DNA of 44,366 bases from the NCBI GenBank assembly GCA_902796435.1, contig CADBPG010000163.1:1-44366 (forward strand), read 5' to 3'. Each line of letters opens with the position of its first letter. Within the stretch, counting starts at the first letter, position 1. A program made the position numbers and the translations under genes. The notes beneath the pieces are model-generated. The model worked only from the letters and a program-made list of their open reading frames with translations, made no database searches and was not told where the DNA came from. Origin of the DNA: an uncultured Eubacteriales bacterium (GTDB lineage Bacteria > Bacillota > Clostridia > Lachnospirales > Bianqueaceae). Shown here piece after piece: positions 33,195-42,691 of the stretch.

Positions 33195-34284
33195 AGCACA
33201 TGCGCCTTTATTACATATCGCGAAACGGCGCTCGATGAAATGGTACCACGCATGGGGGATCCGCATTGGTGCGATCCTTCTGGCGCTGATCCTGGACGCG
33301 GTGATCACCACACTGGTCACGGGTCTGAATCCGCTGGAAGTCTATGTGACCATTTTCAAGGGCTCCTTCGGTACCATGCGTAAATTCTGGGTCCTGCTGC
33401 AGAATATTGCGATCCTGCTGTGTGTCTCCATCGCGGTGACACCGGCCTTCAAGATGCGCTTCTGGAACGTTGGCGGAGAAGGGCAGATCTTGGCAGGCGC
33501 CCTGGCGACTGCCGCCTGCATGATCCTTCTGGGCGACAAGGTCCCGAATGGTCTTCTGATCCCCATCATGACCATCGCAAGCCTCCTTGCTGGTGCACTC
33601 TGGGGCTTCATTCCCGCCTTCTTCAAGGCCAAGTGGAATACTAACGAAACGCTTTTCACCTTGATGATGAACTACGTCGCCACACAGTTGGTCGCCTTCT
33701 TCGTGATCGTCTGGGAGGTGCCGAAGGGCGCCGGCCAGATCGGTATCATCAATCAGTCTACACAGAGCGGCTGGTTCCCCTATCTGGCCGGCAATGCATA
33801 CCTGCTGAACGTGCTCATCGTCAGCGCGCTGACGATCTTCATCTTCGCCTATCTGCGTTACAGCAAGCATGGTTATGAGATCTCAGTCGTAGGTGAGTCC
33901 GAGCGGACGGCCCGCTATGTGGGTATCAAGGTGGAGAAGGTCATCATGCGTACCATGTTGCTCTCCGGTGCGATCTGCGGTATCGCAGGCCTGCTGCTGG
34001 TGGCGGGTACAAACCATACGGTCACCACGTCCATCTCCGGCGGCCGCGGCTTTACGGCGGTCATGGTGTCCTGGCTTGCGAAGTTCAATCCCTTCGTCAT
34101 GATCCTGACCAGCTTCCTGATCGTGTTCCTGGAGCGCGGCGCCAGCGCCATTTCCTCCAACTACGGTCTGAATGCTTCATTTGCAGATATCATCACGGGT
34201 ATCATTCTGTTCTTCATCATTGCCAGCGAGTTCTTCGTCAATTATCGTCTGGTATGGCGTAAAAAAGAAGGAAGGGAGGCGTAA
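33187..34284 (+). CDS. ABC transporter permease, BMP/nucleoside type, subunit 1
   Basis: A 365-residue integral membrane protein of the BPD_transp_2 family with about nine or ten hydrophobic helices. Marks are FWNVGGEGQILAGALA near the N-terminal third and VVGESERTARYVGI before the last helices. It pairs with the 339-residue permease encoded 3 bp downstream to form the translocation channel. It overlaps the ATPase gene by 8 nt, indicating coupled translation. Confidence 0.93.
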   Translation: MTKAHAPLLHIAKRRSMKWYHAWGIRIGAILLALILDAVITTLVTGLNPLEVYVTIFKGSFGTMRKFWVLLQNIAILLCVSIAVTPAFKMRFWNVGGEGQILAGALATAACMILLGDKVPNGLLIPIMTIASLLAGALWGFIPAFFKAKWNTNETLFTLMMNYVATQLVAFFVIVWEVPKGAGQIGIINQSTQSGWFPYLAGNAYLLNVLIVSALTIFIFAYLRYSKHGYEISVVGESERTARYVGIKVEKVIMRTMLLSGAICGIAGLLLVAGTNHTVTTSISGGRGFTAVMVSWLAKFNPFVMILTSFLIVFLERGASAISSNYGLNASFADIITGIILFFIIASEFFVNYRLVWRKKEGREA

Positions 34285-34287
34285 ATC

Positions 34288-35307
34288 ATGGCATTCTTAT
34301 CCTCGATCGGCGCGTTCCTGGTCACCTTCATTCCCCGCGCGGTGGCGCAGGGCATCCCGCTGCTGTTCGGTTCCACCGGTGAAACGATCACAGAAAAGGC
34401 CGGCCATCTGAACCTGGGTATTCCCGGTATCATGTATGTCGGCGCGATCAGCGGTGTCATCGGCGCCTTCTTCTATGAACAGTATCTGCGCCTGAGCGGT
34501 GCTCCGACCAATGCCTTCCTGGTGATCTTCATCCCGCTGACGGCATGCCTCGTGGGTTCCCTGCTGATGGGCCTGATCTACAGTGTCCTGACCATCACCT
34601 TCCGGGCGAACCAGAACGTGGCAGGTCTGGCTCTGACTACCTTTGGTATCGGCTTCGGCAACTTCTTCGGCGGTTCTTTGATCAAGCTGACCGGCAGCGA
34701 AGTGCCGAACATCACCCTGTCCGTGACCAGCGCCTATTTCAGCAAGAAACTGCCCTTTGCTGCAAAAGCCGGCTGGTTCGGCCAGATCTTCTTGTCCTAT
34801 AGTTTCCTGGCCTATGCGGCGATCATCATCGCCTTTGTTGCGGCCTTTGTCCTGAGAAGGACCCGCACAGGTCTGAACCTGCGCGCTGTCGGTGAGAACC
34901 CGGCAACCGCAGACGCGGCCGGTATCAACGTCAACCGTTACAAGTATACGGCGACCTGCCTTGGCGCCATGATCGCGGGTCTGGGCGGCCTGTATTACGT
35001 CATGGATTATGCCTGCGGTGTCTGGTCTAATGATGCCTTCGGCGACCGTGGCTGGCTTGCCATCGCCCTGGTCATCTTCACCGTATGGCGGCCCAACATC
35101 AGTGTCTTCGCCTCGATCCTGTTCGGCGGTCTCTACATCCTGTACCTGTATATCCCTGCGGGCATGAACCTGTCCCTGAAGGAGCTCTACAAGATGCTGC
35201 CCTATATCGTCACGCTGGTGGTCCTGATCATCTCCAGCATGAAGAAAAAACGAGAGAATCAGCCTCCGGAGGGCCTGGGCATTCCATATTTCCGAGAAGA
35301 TCGATAG
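34288..35307 (+). CDS. ABC transporter permease, BMP/nucleoside type, subunit 2
   Basis: A 339-residue polytopic membrane protein, also of the BPD_transp_2 family. The motifs LLFGSTGETITEKAGHLNLG and AVGENPATADAAGINV are those of the second permease of nucleoside importers. The C-terminus is cytoplasmic and charged (KKKRENQPPEGLGIPYFREDR in two parts). The ATG follows GGAGGCGTAAATC. It is the last gene of the importer operon and ends at the terminator 35317-35352. Confidence 0.93.
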   Translation: MAFLSSIGAFLVTFIPRAVAQGIPLLFGSTGETITEKAGHLNLGIPGIMYVGAISGVIGAFFYEQYLRLSGAPTNAFLVIFIPLTACLVGSLLMGLIYSVLTITFRANQNVAGLALTTFGIGFGNFFGGSLIKLTGSEVPNITLSVTSAYFSKKLPFAAKAGWFGQIFLSYSFLAYAAIIIAFVAAFVLRRTRTGLNLRAVGENPATADAAGINVNRYKYTATCLGAMIAGLGGLYYVMDYACGVWSNDAFGDRGWLAIALVIFTVWRPNISVFASILFGGLYILYLYIPAGMNLSLKELYKMLPYIVTLVVLIISSMKKKRENQPPEGLGIPYFREDR

Positions 35308-35316
35308 AGAAAAAAG

Positions 35317-35352
35317 AAACGCACCTTTGCTGTAGGGAAAGGTGCGTTTTTT
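35317..35352 (+). terminator. terminator of the importer operon
   Basis: AAACGCACCTTT pairs with AAAGGTGCGTTT, with a T-tract of six. Confidence 0.92.
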
Positions 35353-35376
35353 CATGTGGGAACTCTTGGCTTTCCC

Positions 35377-35405
35377 TTGACAATCCACGCGATTCGTTGT
35401 AAAAT
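35377..35405 (+). promoter_or_regulatory. promoter of rny
   Basis: TTGACA (35377-35382) and TAAAAT (35400-35405) with a 17-bp spacer. The leader to the start codon is about 115 nt. Confidence 0.75.
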
Positions 35406-35527
35406 TTTATGAGTTGCCGTATGGATTTTACTATACCAACGAAAATCATTACCGGACCTGCCGCAAGGCAGCCGTCCGTTCTTTTGAATTGTGATCTATG
35501 AAAACTAAAGAAGGAGGTGTAATTATC

Positions 35528-37069
35528 TTGTGGTATGCTATAGAAGCTGTACTTGCCATCTTACTGATCGCGGTCGCGTTCTACTTCGGTATCCAGTATC
35601 GTAAAAAGGTTGCTGAAGCGCAGATCGGCCAGGCCGAGACCAAAGCCCGCGAAATCGTAGATGACGCTTTAAAAACGGCCGATGCCAAGAAGAGGGAGGC
35701 ATTGATTGAAGCTAAAGAAGAATCCATGAAACTGCGCAATGACGTAGACAAGGAAATCAAAGAGCGGCGCAGCGAAGTACAGAAACAGGAAAAGCGACTG
35801 GTCCAGAAGGAAGAAGCGCTCGATCGCAAAAACGAGCAGCTGGAACGTAAAGACAACCAGATGAACCGGAAGCTGGAAGAAATAGAACGCAAGAATCAAG
35901 AAATTTCACAGATTCATGAGAAGAAGATCATCGAGTTGGAAAAGATCTCCGGCCTGACGACCGAGCAGGCAAAAGAGGTCCTGATCCGTTCTATCGAGGA
36001 CGATGTCAAGCATGACGTCGCGGTCATGATCAAGGAAAACGAAGCACGTGCCAAAGAGGAATCCGCCAAGAAGGCCAGGGAGATCCTGACCGGTGCGATC
36101 CAGCGCTGTGCCGCCGATCATGTGGCTGAGACCACGGTCTCCGTCGTACCGCTGCCCAACGATGAAATGAAGGGCCGCATCATTGGTCGTGAAGGACGCA
36201 ACATCCGCGCTCTTGAGACCATGACTGGTATCGATCTGATCATCGATGATACTCCGGAAGCCGTCATCCTTTCCGGATTCGACGGTGTCCGCCGTGAGAT
36301 CGCCCGCATCGCGCTCGAAAAGCTCATCGTCGATGGTCGCATCCATCCTGCCCGGATCGAGGAAATGGTCGGTAAAGCCACCAAAGAGGTGGAGACCAAG
36401 ATCCGCGAGGAAGGCGAGGCAGCGACCTTCGATACCAACGTACATGGTCTGCATCCGGAACTGGTCCGCCTGCTGGGTAAGCTGCGGTATCGCACCAGCT
36501 ATGGCCAGAACGTGCTGAAGCATTCCATCGAAGTCTCTCATCTGGCAGGCCTGATGGCAGCAGAACTGGGACTGGATGTGCGTATGGCCAAGCGTGCCGG
36601 ACTCCTGCATGATATCGGTAAGGCAGTCGACCACGAAATGGAAGGCTCCCATGTCATGCTGGGTGCACAGCTTTTGAAAAAATATCATGAATCCCGTGTG
36701 GTGATCAATGCCGTAGAAGCACACCATGGCGATGTAGAACCGGAAAGCGAGATCGCGGTCCTGGTACAGGCAGCGGATTCCGTATCTGCCGCACGTCCAG
36801 GCGCCCGCAGAGAAACGCTGGAGAACTACATCACCCGTATGGAGAAGCTGGAATCGATCGCCAATGATTTCAAAGGTGTTGAGAAAACCTTCGCGATCCA
36901 GGCTGGCCGTGAGCTGCGCCTGATCGTTACGCCGGAACAGGTCAACGATGACGAAATGGTCATCCTGGCCCGCGACGTTGCCAAGCGGATCGAGAATGAG
37001 CTCGAGTATCCGGGGCAGATCAAGGTCAACATCATTCGGGAAACCCGTGCTGTCGAGTACGCGAAGTAA
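35528..37069 (+). CDS. rny: ribonuclease Y
   Basis: A 513-residue membrane-tethered endoribonuclease that starts bulk mRNA turnover in Firmicutes. The start chosen is TTG 35528, because AAGGAGGT lies 9 bp before it; ATG 35498 has no ribosome binding site. One N-terminal transmembrane helix (about 3-20) is followed by a long Lys/Glu coiled coil (about 25-185). A KH domain ([15 protein letters not shown]) and the HD domain with [10 protein letters not shown] and later [10 protein letters not shown] carry the metal ligands. In many Firmicutes rny directly follows recA/recX; here about 15 kb lies between them. Confidence 0.95.
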   Translation: MWYAIEAVLAILLIAVAFYFGIQYRKKVAEAQIGQAETKAREIVDDALKTADAKKREALIEAKEESMKLRNDVDKEIKERRSEVQKQEKRLVQKEEALDRKNEQLERKDNQMNRKLEEIERKNQEISQIHEKKIIELEKISGLTTEQAKEVLIRSIEDDVKHDVAVMIKENEARAKEESAKKAREILTGAIQRCAADHVAETTVSVVPLPNDEMKGRIIGREGRNIRALETMTGIDLIIDDTPEAVILSGFDGVRREIARIALEKLIVDGRIHPARIEEMVGKATKEVETKIREEGEAATFDTNVHGLHPELVRLLGKLRYRTSYGQNVLKHSIEVSHLAGLMAAELGLDVRMAKRAGLLHDIGKAVDHEMEGSHVMLGAQLLKKYHESRVVINAVEAHHGDVEPESEIAVLVQAADSVSAARPGARRETLENYITRMEKLESIANDFKGVEKTFAIQAGRELRLIVTPEQVNDDEMVILARDVAKRIENELEYPGQIKVNIIRETRAVEYAK

Positions 37070-37098
37070 ATTCGGAGCATCGTTCCCTAACCGGACCC

Positions 37099-37138
37099 TA
37101 CAGGAGTTTCCTTTTGTTACAGGAAACTCCTGTATTTG
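37099..37138 (+). terminator. terminator of rny
   Basis: TACAGGAGTTTCC (37099-37111) pairs with GGAAACTCCTGTA (37122-37134) across a 10-nt loop, followed by TTTGTTT. Confidence 0.85.
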
Positions 37139-37165
37139 TTTAACCCCCTGAAGGAGGCTGTTATC

Positions 37166-38596
37166 ATGCGAGACACTTACGAGACACCCTTTAATTCCCG
37201 CTATGCCAGTAAAGAGATGCAGTATCTCTTTTCCCCTGATAAAAAATTCAGAACATGGCGTAAGCTCTGGATCGCTCTGGCGGAAGCGGAGCAGGAGCTG
37301 GGCCTGGATATCACCGACGAGCAGATCGAGGATCTGAAACGCTACGCGGACGATATCAACTATGACGTCGCCGCGGCGCGTGAAAAAGAAGTCCGCCATG
37401 ACGTGATGAGCCACGTCTATGCCTATGGCCAGCAGGCGCAGAAGGCCAAGCCCATTATCCATCTGGGCGCCACCAGCTGCTACGTTGGCGACAATACCGA
37501 CCTGATCATCATGTACGAGGCCCTGGAGCTGATCCGTACCAAGCTGGTCGCTGTCATTGGCAAGCTGGCGGCCTTTGCCGAACAATATAAAGATATGCCC
37601 ACCCTGGGCTTTACCCACTATCAGCCGGCGCAGCTGACCACCGTCGGCAAGCGTGCCTGCCTGTGGCTGGAAGAACTGTGGATGGACTATGGTGAACTGA
37701 CCCACATCCTGGAGACCCGGCGTCTGCGCGGCGCGAAGGGCACCACCGGAACCCAGGCCAGCTTCATGGAACTGTTCGATCAGGACAGCCAGAAGGTCAA
37801 GGAACTGGATCAGTTGGTAGCGCGGAAGATGGGCTACAAGGATACCTACCCGGTCACGGGCCAGACCTATCCCCGTAAATTCGATACCATGTGCCTGAAC
37901 GTGCTCAGCCTCATCGCCCAGTCCTGCTACAAATTCGCGAACGACCTGCGTCTTTTGCAGAACCTGAAGGAGATGGAGGAGCCCTTCGAGAAGAGCCAGA
38001 TCGGTTCTTCCGCCATGGCCTACAAGCGCAACCCCATGCGTTCCGAGCGTATCTGCTCCCTGGCGCGCCTGGTGCTGGCCAACGTCATGAATCCGGCCAT
38101 CACCGCGTCCACCCAGTGGTTCGAGCGCACGTTGGACGATTCTGCCAACAAGCGCGTCTCTGTCAGTGAAAGCTTTCTGGCAGTCGACGGCATCTTGATG
38201 ATCATGATGAACGTGACCGAAGGCATGGTCGTCTATCCGAAGGTCATCCGCGCCCATGTGATGAGCGAGCTGCCCTTCATGGCAACCGAAATGATCATCA
38301 TGGAAGAGGTCAAACGAGGCGGCGATCGGCAGGAGCTGCACGAGCGCATCCGTGTCCATTCCATGGAAGCGGCCCGGATGGTCAAGCAGGAGGGCAAGCC
38401 CAACGACTTGATCGAGCGGGTCGAGAACGATCCCTTCTTCAAGATGGACCGGGAGGAGCTGGAACAGGCCCTGGAGCCCGAGCATTTCATCGGACGGGCA
38501 CCGGAGCAGGTCACGGATTTCCTTGCGGAGTGTATCAAACCGATCCTGAACGCGAACCAGGAACTGCTGGATCAGCATGCCAGCCTTTCTGTATAA
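37166..38596 (+). CDS. purB: adenylosuccinate lyase
   Basis: A 476-residue fumarase/aspartase-superfamily enzyme acting twice in purine synthesis: SAICAR to AICAR, and adenylosuccinate to AMP, each releasing fumarate. ATG 37166 follows AAGGAGG; the upstream in-frame ATG 37136 lies in the terminator loop. The catalytic signature loop is GSSAMAYKRNPMRSE (Ala replaces the common Pro), and HLGATSCYVGDN and TLGFTHYQPAQ are also typical. It lies between rny and proC. Confidence 0.96.
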   Translation: MRDTYETPFNSRYASKEMQYLFSPDKKFRTWRKLWIALAEAEQELGLDITDEQIEDLKRYADDINYDVAAAREKEVRHDVMSHVYAYGQQAQKAKPIIHLGATSCYVGDNTDLIIMYEALELIRTKLVAVIGKLAAFAEQYKDMPTLGFTHYQPAQLTTVGKRACLWLEELWMDYGELTHILETRRLRGAKGTTGTQASFMELFDQDSQKVKELDQLVARKMGYKDTYPVTGQTYPRKFDTMCLNVLSLIAQSCYKFANDLRLLQNLKEMEEPFEKSQIGSSAMAYKRNPMRSERICSLARLVLANVMNPAITASTQWFERTLDDSANKRVSVSESFLAVDGILMIMMNVTEGMVVYPKVIRAHVMSELPFMATEMIIMEEVKRGGDRQELHERIRVHSMEAARMVKQEGKPNDLIERVENDPFFKMDREELEQALEPEHFIGRAPEQVTDFLAECIKPILNANQELLDQHASLSV

Positions 38597-38618
38597 AAAA
38601 AGCAAAGAGGTGTAATTC

Positions 38619-39416
38619 ATGAACCAGATCACCATCAGCTTCATCGGCGCCGGTAATATCGGCGGCGCTTTGATCCAGGCGATCAGCGGCCTGAACAAGG
38701 GCTATCTGATCAAGGTATATGATGTTTCCGAAAAGGCCATGCGGCGGGCAGAATCCATGTTCGCCATCGGCTGCGGATCCATCCGTGAGGTCGTGAACCA
38801 TACCGACATCGTGATCATGGCGGTCAAACCGCAGTATTATAACGAAGTGATCGCGGAACTCCAGAATTGTCTGGCGCCGGAGACGATCGTCATCAGTCTG
38901 GCACCCGGCTGGGGTATCGATCTGCTCAAGGAAAAGCTGGGGGCGGAGCAGCGCATCGTCCGTGCCATGCCAAACACGCCCGCACAGGTGGGCGAGGGCA
39001 TGTCCGCTGTTGCCTTCTCTCATGATACCTATTCTGCCGACGAGAAGGATGCGGTCCTGGATATCTTCCGCGGTGCCGGTCATGTCATCGAAGTACGCGA
39101 GGAAATGATGGACTCCGTCATGGCCCTGTCCGGCTGCGCACCGGCCTACGGCTACATCTTCATCGAGGCCCTGGGCGACATCGGTACGGCGCTGGGCCTG
39201 CCGCGCGCCATGTCCTACGAACTGGCGGCGCAGACACTTCTGGGCGCGTCCAAGATGGTCCTGGAAAGCGGAAAGCATCCGGGCGAGCTCAAAGACATGG
39301 TCTGCACACCCGGCGGCACCACCATCCAGGGTGTCATGGCACTGGAAGAGAGTGGTTTCCGTAATGCCATCATCCAGGCAGTCGCGGCCACCTATCGTAA
39401 AGCAAAGGAATTGTGA
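38619..39416 (+). CDS. proC: pyrroline-5-carboxylate reductase
   Basis: A 265-residue enzyme that reduces 1-pyrroline-5-carboxylate to L-proline with NAD(P)H. The N-terminal Rossmann motif FIGAGNIGGALI is clear, followed by AVKPQYY and RAMPNTPAQVGEG. The C-terminal dimerisation signature is DMVCTPGGTTIQGV. The ATG follows AAAGAGGTG. It is the second P5C-consuming enzyme in the window and, as in C. difficile hydroxyproline metabolism, could take P5C from HypD. The NUDIX gene starts at its 3-prime end. Confidence 0.95.
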   Translation: MNQITISFIGAGNIGGALIQAISGLNKGYLIKVYDVSEKAMRRAESMFAIGCGSIREVVNHTDIVIMAVKPQYYNEVIAELQNCLAPETIVISLAPGWGIDLLKEKLGAEQRIVRAMPNTPAQVGEGMSAVAFSHDTYSADEKDAVLDIFRGAGHVIEVREEMMDSVMALSGCAPAYGYIFIEALGDIGTALGLPRAMSYELAAQTLLGASKMVLESGKHPGELKDMVCTPGGTTIQGVMALEESGFRNAIIQAVAATYRKAKEL

Positions 39417-39418
39417 TC

Positions 39419-39952
39419 ATGGATTTTAAAAAGATCGACAGCCAGGTCATTTTTCAGGGACACATCATGGATGTGGTCGTGGATCAGATCCGTTTTGAAA
39501 ATGGAGTCGAGGCGCAGCGGGAAGTCGCTGTGCATGCCAGTGCGGCCGCCGTCGTACCGGTGACTGCGGAAGGCAAGATCATCATGGTACGGCAGTACCG
39601 CTATGCAGTAGAGGAGGATACGCTGGAGATCCCGGCGGGCCTTCTGGAACCGGGCGAGGACCCCTTGGAGGGTGCCAAGCGCGAGCTGGAGGAGGAGATC
39701 GGGCAGAAGCCTCTGCATATGGAGCACCTGTTCCGCTTCTATTCTTCGCCGGGATTCACTACGGAGGCGCTGGATGTGTACCTGTGTGATTCCATGAGCC
39801 CATCCCATCAGCATCTGGACGTGGATGAGTTCATCGAGATCCAGGAGGTCACGCCGGCGGAGGCCATGCACATGATCGCTGATGGCCGGATCGTCGATGG
39901 CAAGACCGTTGCCGCGATCTCTTATTATGTCGCTCGGACAAAGGAGGTTTAA
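39419..39952 (+). CDS. NUDIX hydrolase, ADP-ribose pyrophosphatase type
   Basis: A 177-residue NUDIX hydrolase likely to cleave ADP-ribose to AMP and ribose-5-phosphate. The NUDIX box reads G-x5-E-x7-REL-x-EE-x-G in GLLEPGEDPLEGAKRELEEE. IMVRQYRYAVEEDTLEIPAG and FYSSPGFTTEAL are typical of the ADP-ribose subgroup. ATG 39419 is chosen (7 bp after AAAGGAA) over GTG 39413, which overlaps the proC stop. It is followed 3 bp later by the phoH-like gene. Confidence 0.9.
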   Translation: MDFKKIDSQVIFQGHIMDVVVDQIRFENGVEAQREVAVHASAAAVVPVTAEGKIIMVRQYRYAVEEDTLEIPAGLLEPGEDPLEGAKRELEEEIGQKPLHMEHLFRFYSSPGFTTEALDVYLCDSMSPSHQHLDVDEFIEIQEVTPAEAMHMIADGRIVDGKTVAAISYYVARTKEV

Positions 39953-39955
39953 AGT

Positions 39956-40957
39956 TTGAGTGAATTGCAGATCCAGCTGCCGGCTGAGCATATCAGTAAT
40001 ATTTTCGGCAGTTTCGATGAGAATATGAAAGCCCTGGAAAAGCAGCTGAATGTCACGGTCATCAACCGGGAGGACAAGCTGACCATCTCTGGCGAGCCGA
40101 ACGCGATCGAGGAAGCAGCAGCGGTCCTGAAGAACCTTTCTCAGATCGCGGCCCGAGGCGAGGACGTTTCCCTGCAGCATGTCAATTATCTGATGTCGCT
40201 GTCCCAGGAGGAACTCTCCAGCGATAACAGCGAATGGATGTCTGACATCGTGACTTTCACCCGACAGGGCAAGCCTGTGCGCCCCAAGACCATCGGTCAG
40301 AAGAAATATGTGGACCTGATCCGCAAAAACATGCTGACCTTCGGCATCGGTCCTGCGGGTACTGGTAAGACCTATCTGGCCATGGCCATGGCGATCCAGG
40401 CGTTCAAGTCCGGCGAAGTCAGCCGGATCATCCTGACGCGGCCCGCCATCGAAGCGGGTGAGCGGCTGGGCTTCCTTCCGGGCGATCTGCAGAGCAAGAT
40501 CGACCCCTATCTGCGTCCCCTGTACGACGCTTTGTATGATATCATGGGCGCGGAAAGCTTCCAGAAGCATCTGGAACGAGGCGCCATCGAGGTGGCACCG
40601 CTGGCCTATATGCGCGGCCGTACCCTGGACAACTCCTTCATCGTCCTGGACGAGGCCCAGAATACGACCCAGGCGCAGATGAAAATGTTCCTGACCCGTA
40701 TCGGTTTCCAGTCCAAGGTGGTCATCACCGGTGACTTAACGCAGATCGATCTGCCGGGCGATCAGAAATCCGGCCTCAGGCAGGCGGCGATGATCCTGCG
40801 CGGTATCGAAGGAATCGGTATGGTCACGCTGCGCAATCAGGACGTGGTGCGGCATCCGCTGGTCCAGAAGATCGTGGAAGCCTATGAAAAGCACGATAAG
40901 CAGCAGGATGCGGAGAAGGACCGCCGCAATTTCCAAACGGAGAAGATGAAACGATGA
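39956..40957 (+). CDS. phoH: PhoH-like ATPase
   Basis: A 333-residue PhoH-family P-loop ATPase, possibly an RNA helicase partner of YbeY in ribosome quality control. The start is TTG 39956, 7 bp after AAAGGAGGT. A small KH-like N-terminal domain (about 1-65) precedes the ATPase with Walker A GPAGTGKTYLAM and Walker B FIVLDEAQNTT. RPAIEAGERLGFLPGDLQ and TGDLTQIDLP are typical. It overlaps ybeY by 4 nt (ATGA), the usual order in Firmicutes. Confidence 0.94.
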   Translation: MSELQIQLPAEHISNIFGSFDENMKALEKQLNVTVINREDKLTISGEPNAIEEAAAVLKNLSQIAARGEDVSLQHVNYLMSLSQEELSSDNSEWMSDIVTFTRQGKPVRPKTIGQKKYVDLIRKNMLTFGIGPAGTGKTYLAMAMAIQAFKSGEVSRIILTRPAIEAGERLGFLPGDLQSKIDPYLRPLYDALYDIMGAESFQKHLERGAIEVAPLAYMRGRTLDNSFIVLDEAQNTTQAQMKMFLTRIGFQSKVVITGDLTQIDLPGDQKSGLRQAAMILRGIEGIGMVTLRNQDVVRHPLVQKIVEAYEKHDKQQDAEKDRRNFQTEKMKR

Positions 40958-41442
40958 AATGCTGGTTTAACTGGGAAGTCGAACCGGAGGGGCAGGCCGA
41001 GATCGAGGCCCTGCTGGAAAAGGTACTTGCCAAAGGCCTGGAAATGGAAGAGATCACGGTCCCGGTGGAGATCAGTGTAACGATCACCACACCGGAAGAG
41101 GTGCACCGCCTCAATCGGGAGTTCCGGGATATCGACCGGACGACGGATGTGTTGTCTTTCCCCTTGGTGGAGTTCGATTCCGATGATTTAAATGCCTGCA
41201 TCGAGCAGGCGGAGTGGGATCCGGATGAGGACTGCGTCGTTCTGGGAGACATCATCCTGAACTACAACCAGGCCCTGGTCCAGGCAGAAGAATATGGACA
41301 CAGTGCAGAACGTGAACTCGCCTTTTTAACGATTCACAGCCTGCTGCACCTCCTGGGGTACGACCACATGGAGGAAGAAGAGGAAAAAATCATGCGCGCG
41401 CATCAGGAACGGGTATTGGCCGCGCTCTCAATCACTAGATAA
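40954..41442 (+). CDS. ybeY: rRNA maturation endoribonuclease YbeY
   Basis: A 162-residue zinc-dependent endoribonuclease for 16S rRNA 3-prime end maturation and 70S quality control. The three-His zinc motif H-x3-H-x5-H is visible in IHSLLHLLGYDHME. The family's DIDRTTDVLSFPL and LGDIILNY are also present. Its ATG overlaps the phoH stop. It is followed 15 bp later by the DUF3048 gene. Confidence 0.95.
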   Translation: MKCWFNWEVEPEGQAEIEALLEKVLAKGLEMEEITVPVEISVTITTPEEVHRLNREFRDIDRTTDVLSFPLVEFDSDDLNACIEQAEWDPDEDCVVLGDIILNYNQALVQAEEYGHSAERELAFLTIHSLLHLLGYDHMEEEEEKIMRAHQERVLAALSITR

Positions 41443-41457
41443 AGAAGGTCATGTTTC

Positions 41458-42669
41458 ATGAAAAACAAAGCTATCAGTGTTATACTGATCGTAGTGTTCC
41501 TGCTGGCTGCCGGCGGCGTAGGAGCTTATGTGTTACTGCCGGACAAGGAAACACCGGTGGCCGAGGAGCCGGAATCCAGTAGTTCCTCGATCGAAGAATC
41601 CAGCTCGGAAGAGAGCAGTTCAGAAGAGAGCAGTTCGGAAGAGAGCAGTTCGGAGTCCAGCGAGGAAAGTTCCTCGGAAAGCTCCAAAGAAGAATCTTCC
41701 AAGGAAGAGAAAAAAGAACTGAAAAAGAACCAGACCTACAGCCAGCTGACAGGCCTGGTCATCAAGAAAAAGGTAGCGAAACAGCGTCCTGTGGCGGTTT
41801 CGATCAATAACCATCAGGATGCGTGCCCCCAGAGTGGCTTAAACGGCGCGGATATCGTGTACGAGGTCATGGTGGAAGGTTCCATCACCCGGTATCTGGC
41901 GGTCTTCCAGGACTACACAAAACTGGAGAAGATCGGTTCGATCCGCAGCGCCCGCAGGTATTTCCTGGATTTCGCCATGGACCAGAATGCGGTCCTGGCA
42001 CATTTCGGCCAGGATCCCGCCATCGTCGACACCTTCGGCACCATCGGATGCCAGCATCTGAATGGTCTGGAGGATGCCTATGATTACTGGCGCAGTTCCG
42101 ACCGGGTCGCACCCCACAATGTCTACACCACAGGACAGGCACTGGCAGACGCCATGGATGCCTTCGGCTATGGTTCCATCATGGAAGAGCCGATCGAGGA
42201 CCCCATGTTCAAGTTCTACCGTGTCTATGAAGACGAAGCCAAAATGAAGAAGGACCGGAAGAAACTGAAGAAGGCAGACGAGACCTACGCCTGCAAATAT
42301 CTTTCCATCCCGGGGTTCAATTCTTCGTTTACATACAATAAAGAAACCAAAATGTACGAGCGTACTGTCTACGGTATGAAGCAGGTGGATGCGGAGACCG
42401 GAGAGCGGACGGTCTGCAAGAACATCATCGTACAATTCGCCAATGTCTATGCGCGAGGGGATGATAAGGGCCATCTCGATATCGACACAGTCGGAGAGGG
42501 CGATGGCATCTATATCTGTGAGAATCTGGCCGTTCCTGTGCATTGGGTCAAGGAAGGACAGTATGACACAACGCATTTCTATCTGACGAATGGAGATCAG
42601 CTGACGATGGTCCCGGGTAAGACCTGGATCTGCGTGCTTTCTCCGGATCAGGTGTATGGCATCGAATAA
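41458..42669 (+). CDS. DUF3048 domain (YerB-like) membrane-anchored protein
   Basis: A 403-residue extracytoplasmic protein. One N-terminal hydrophobic segment (about 5-27, no lipobox Cys) anchors or exports it. A low-complexity Ser/Glu linker (about 38-85, SSSEE repeats) leads to the DUF3048 region from about 95: RPVAVSINNHQDACPQSGLNGADIVYEVMVEG in one run, then SIRSARRYFLDFA and APHNVYTT. The C-terminal half ends in YLTNGDQLTMVPGKTWICVL. The family includes Bacillus YerB; its function is unknown. The spacing suggests co-transcription with phoH-ybeY. Confidence 0.87.
   Translation: MKNKAISVILIVVFLLAAGGVGAYVLLPDKETPVAEEPESSSSSIEESSSEESSSEESSSEESSSESSEESSSESSKEESSKEEKKELKKNQTYSQLTGLVIKKKVAKQRPVAVSINNHQDACPQSGLNGADIVYEVMVEGSITRYLAVFQDYTKLEKIGSIRSARRYFLDFAMDQNAVLAHFGQDPAIVDTFGTIGCQHLNGLEDAYDYWRSSDRVAPHNVYTTGQALADAMDAFGYGSIMEEPIEDPMFKFYRVYEDEAKMKKDRKKLKKADETYACKYLSIPGFNSSFTYNKETKMYERTVYGMKQVDAETGERTVCKNIIVQFANVYARGDDKGHLDIDTVGEGDGIYICENLAVPVHWVKEGQYDTTHFYLTNGDQLTMVPGKTWICVLSPDQVYGIE
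41605..41649 (+). repeat. three 15-bp tandem repeats in the Ser/Glu linker
   Basis: Units of TC(G/A)GAAGAGAGCAGT repeat at 41605, 41620 and 41635, encoding SSEES-type pentapeptides. Units of 15 bp keep the frame if copy number changes. Confidence 0.8.
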
Positions 42670-42691
42670 TCTTTGAAAGGAAGAGCGCGCT

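Noticed and set aside
35906-38698. 930-codon open frame on the minus strand
   Set aside because: It covers rny and purB in antisense, its translation has no recognisable domain, and both plus-strand genes are certain.
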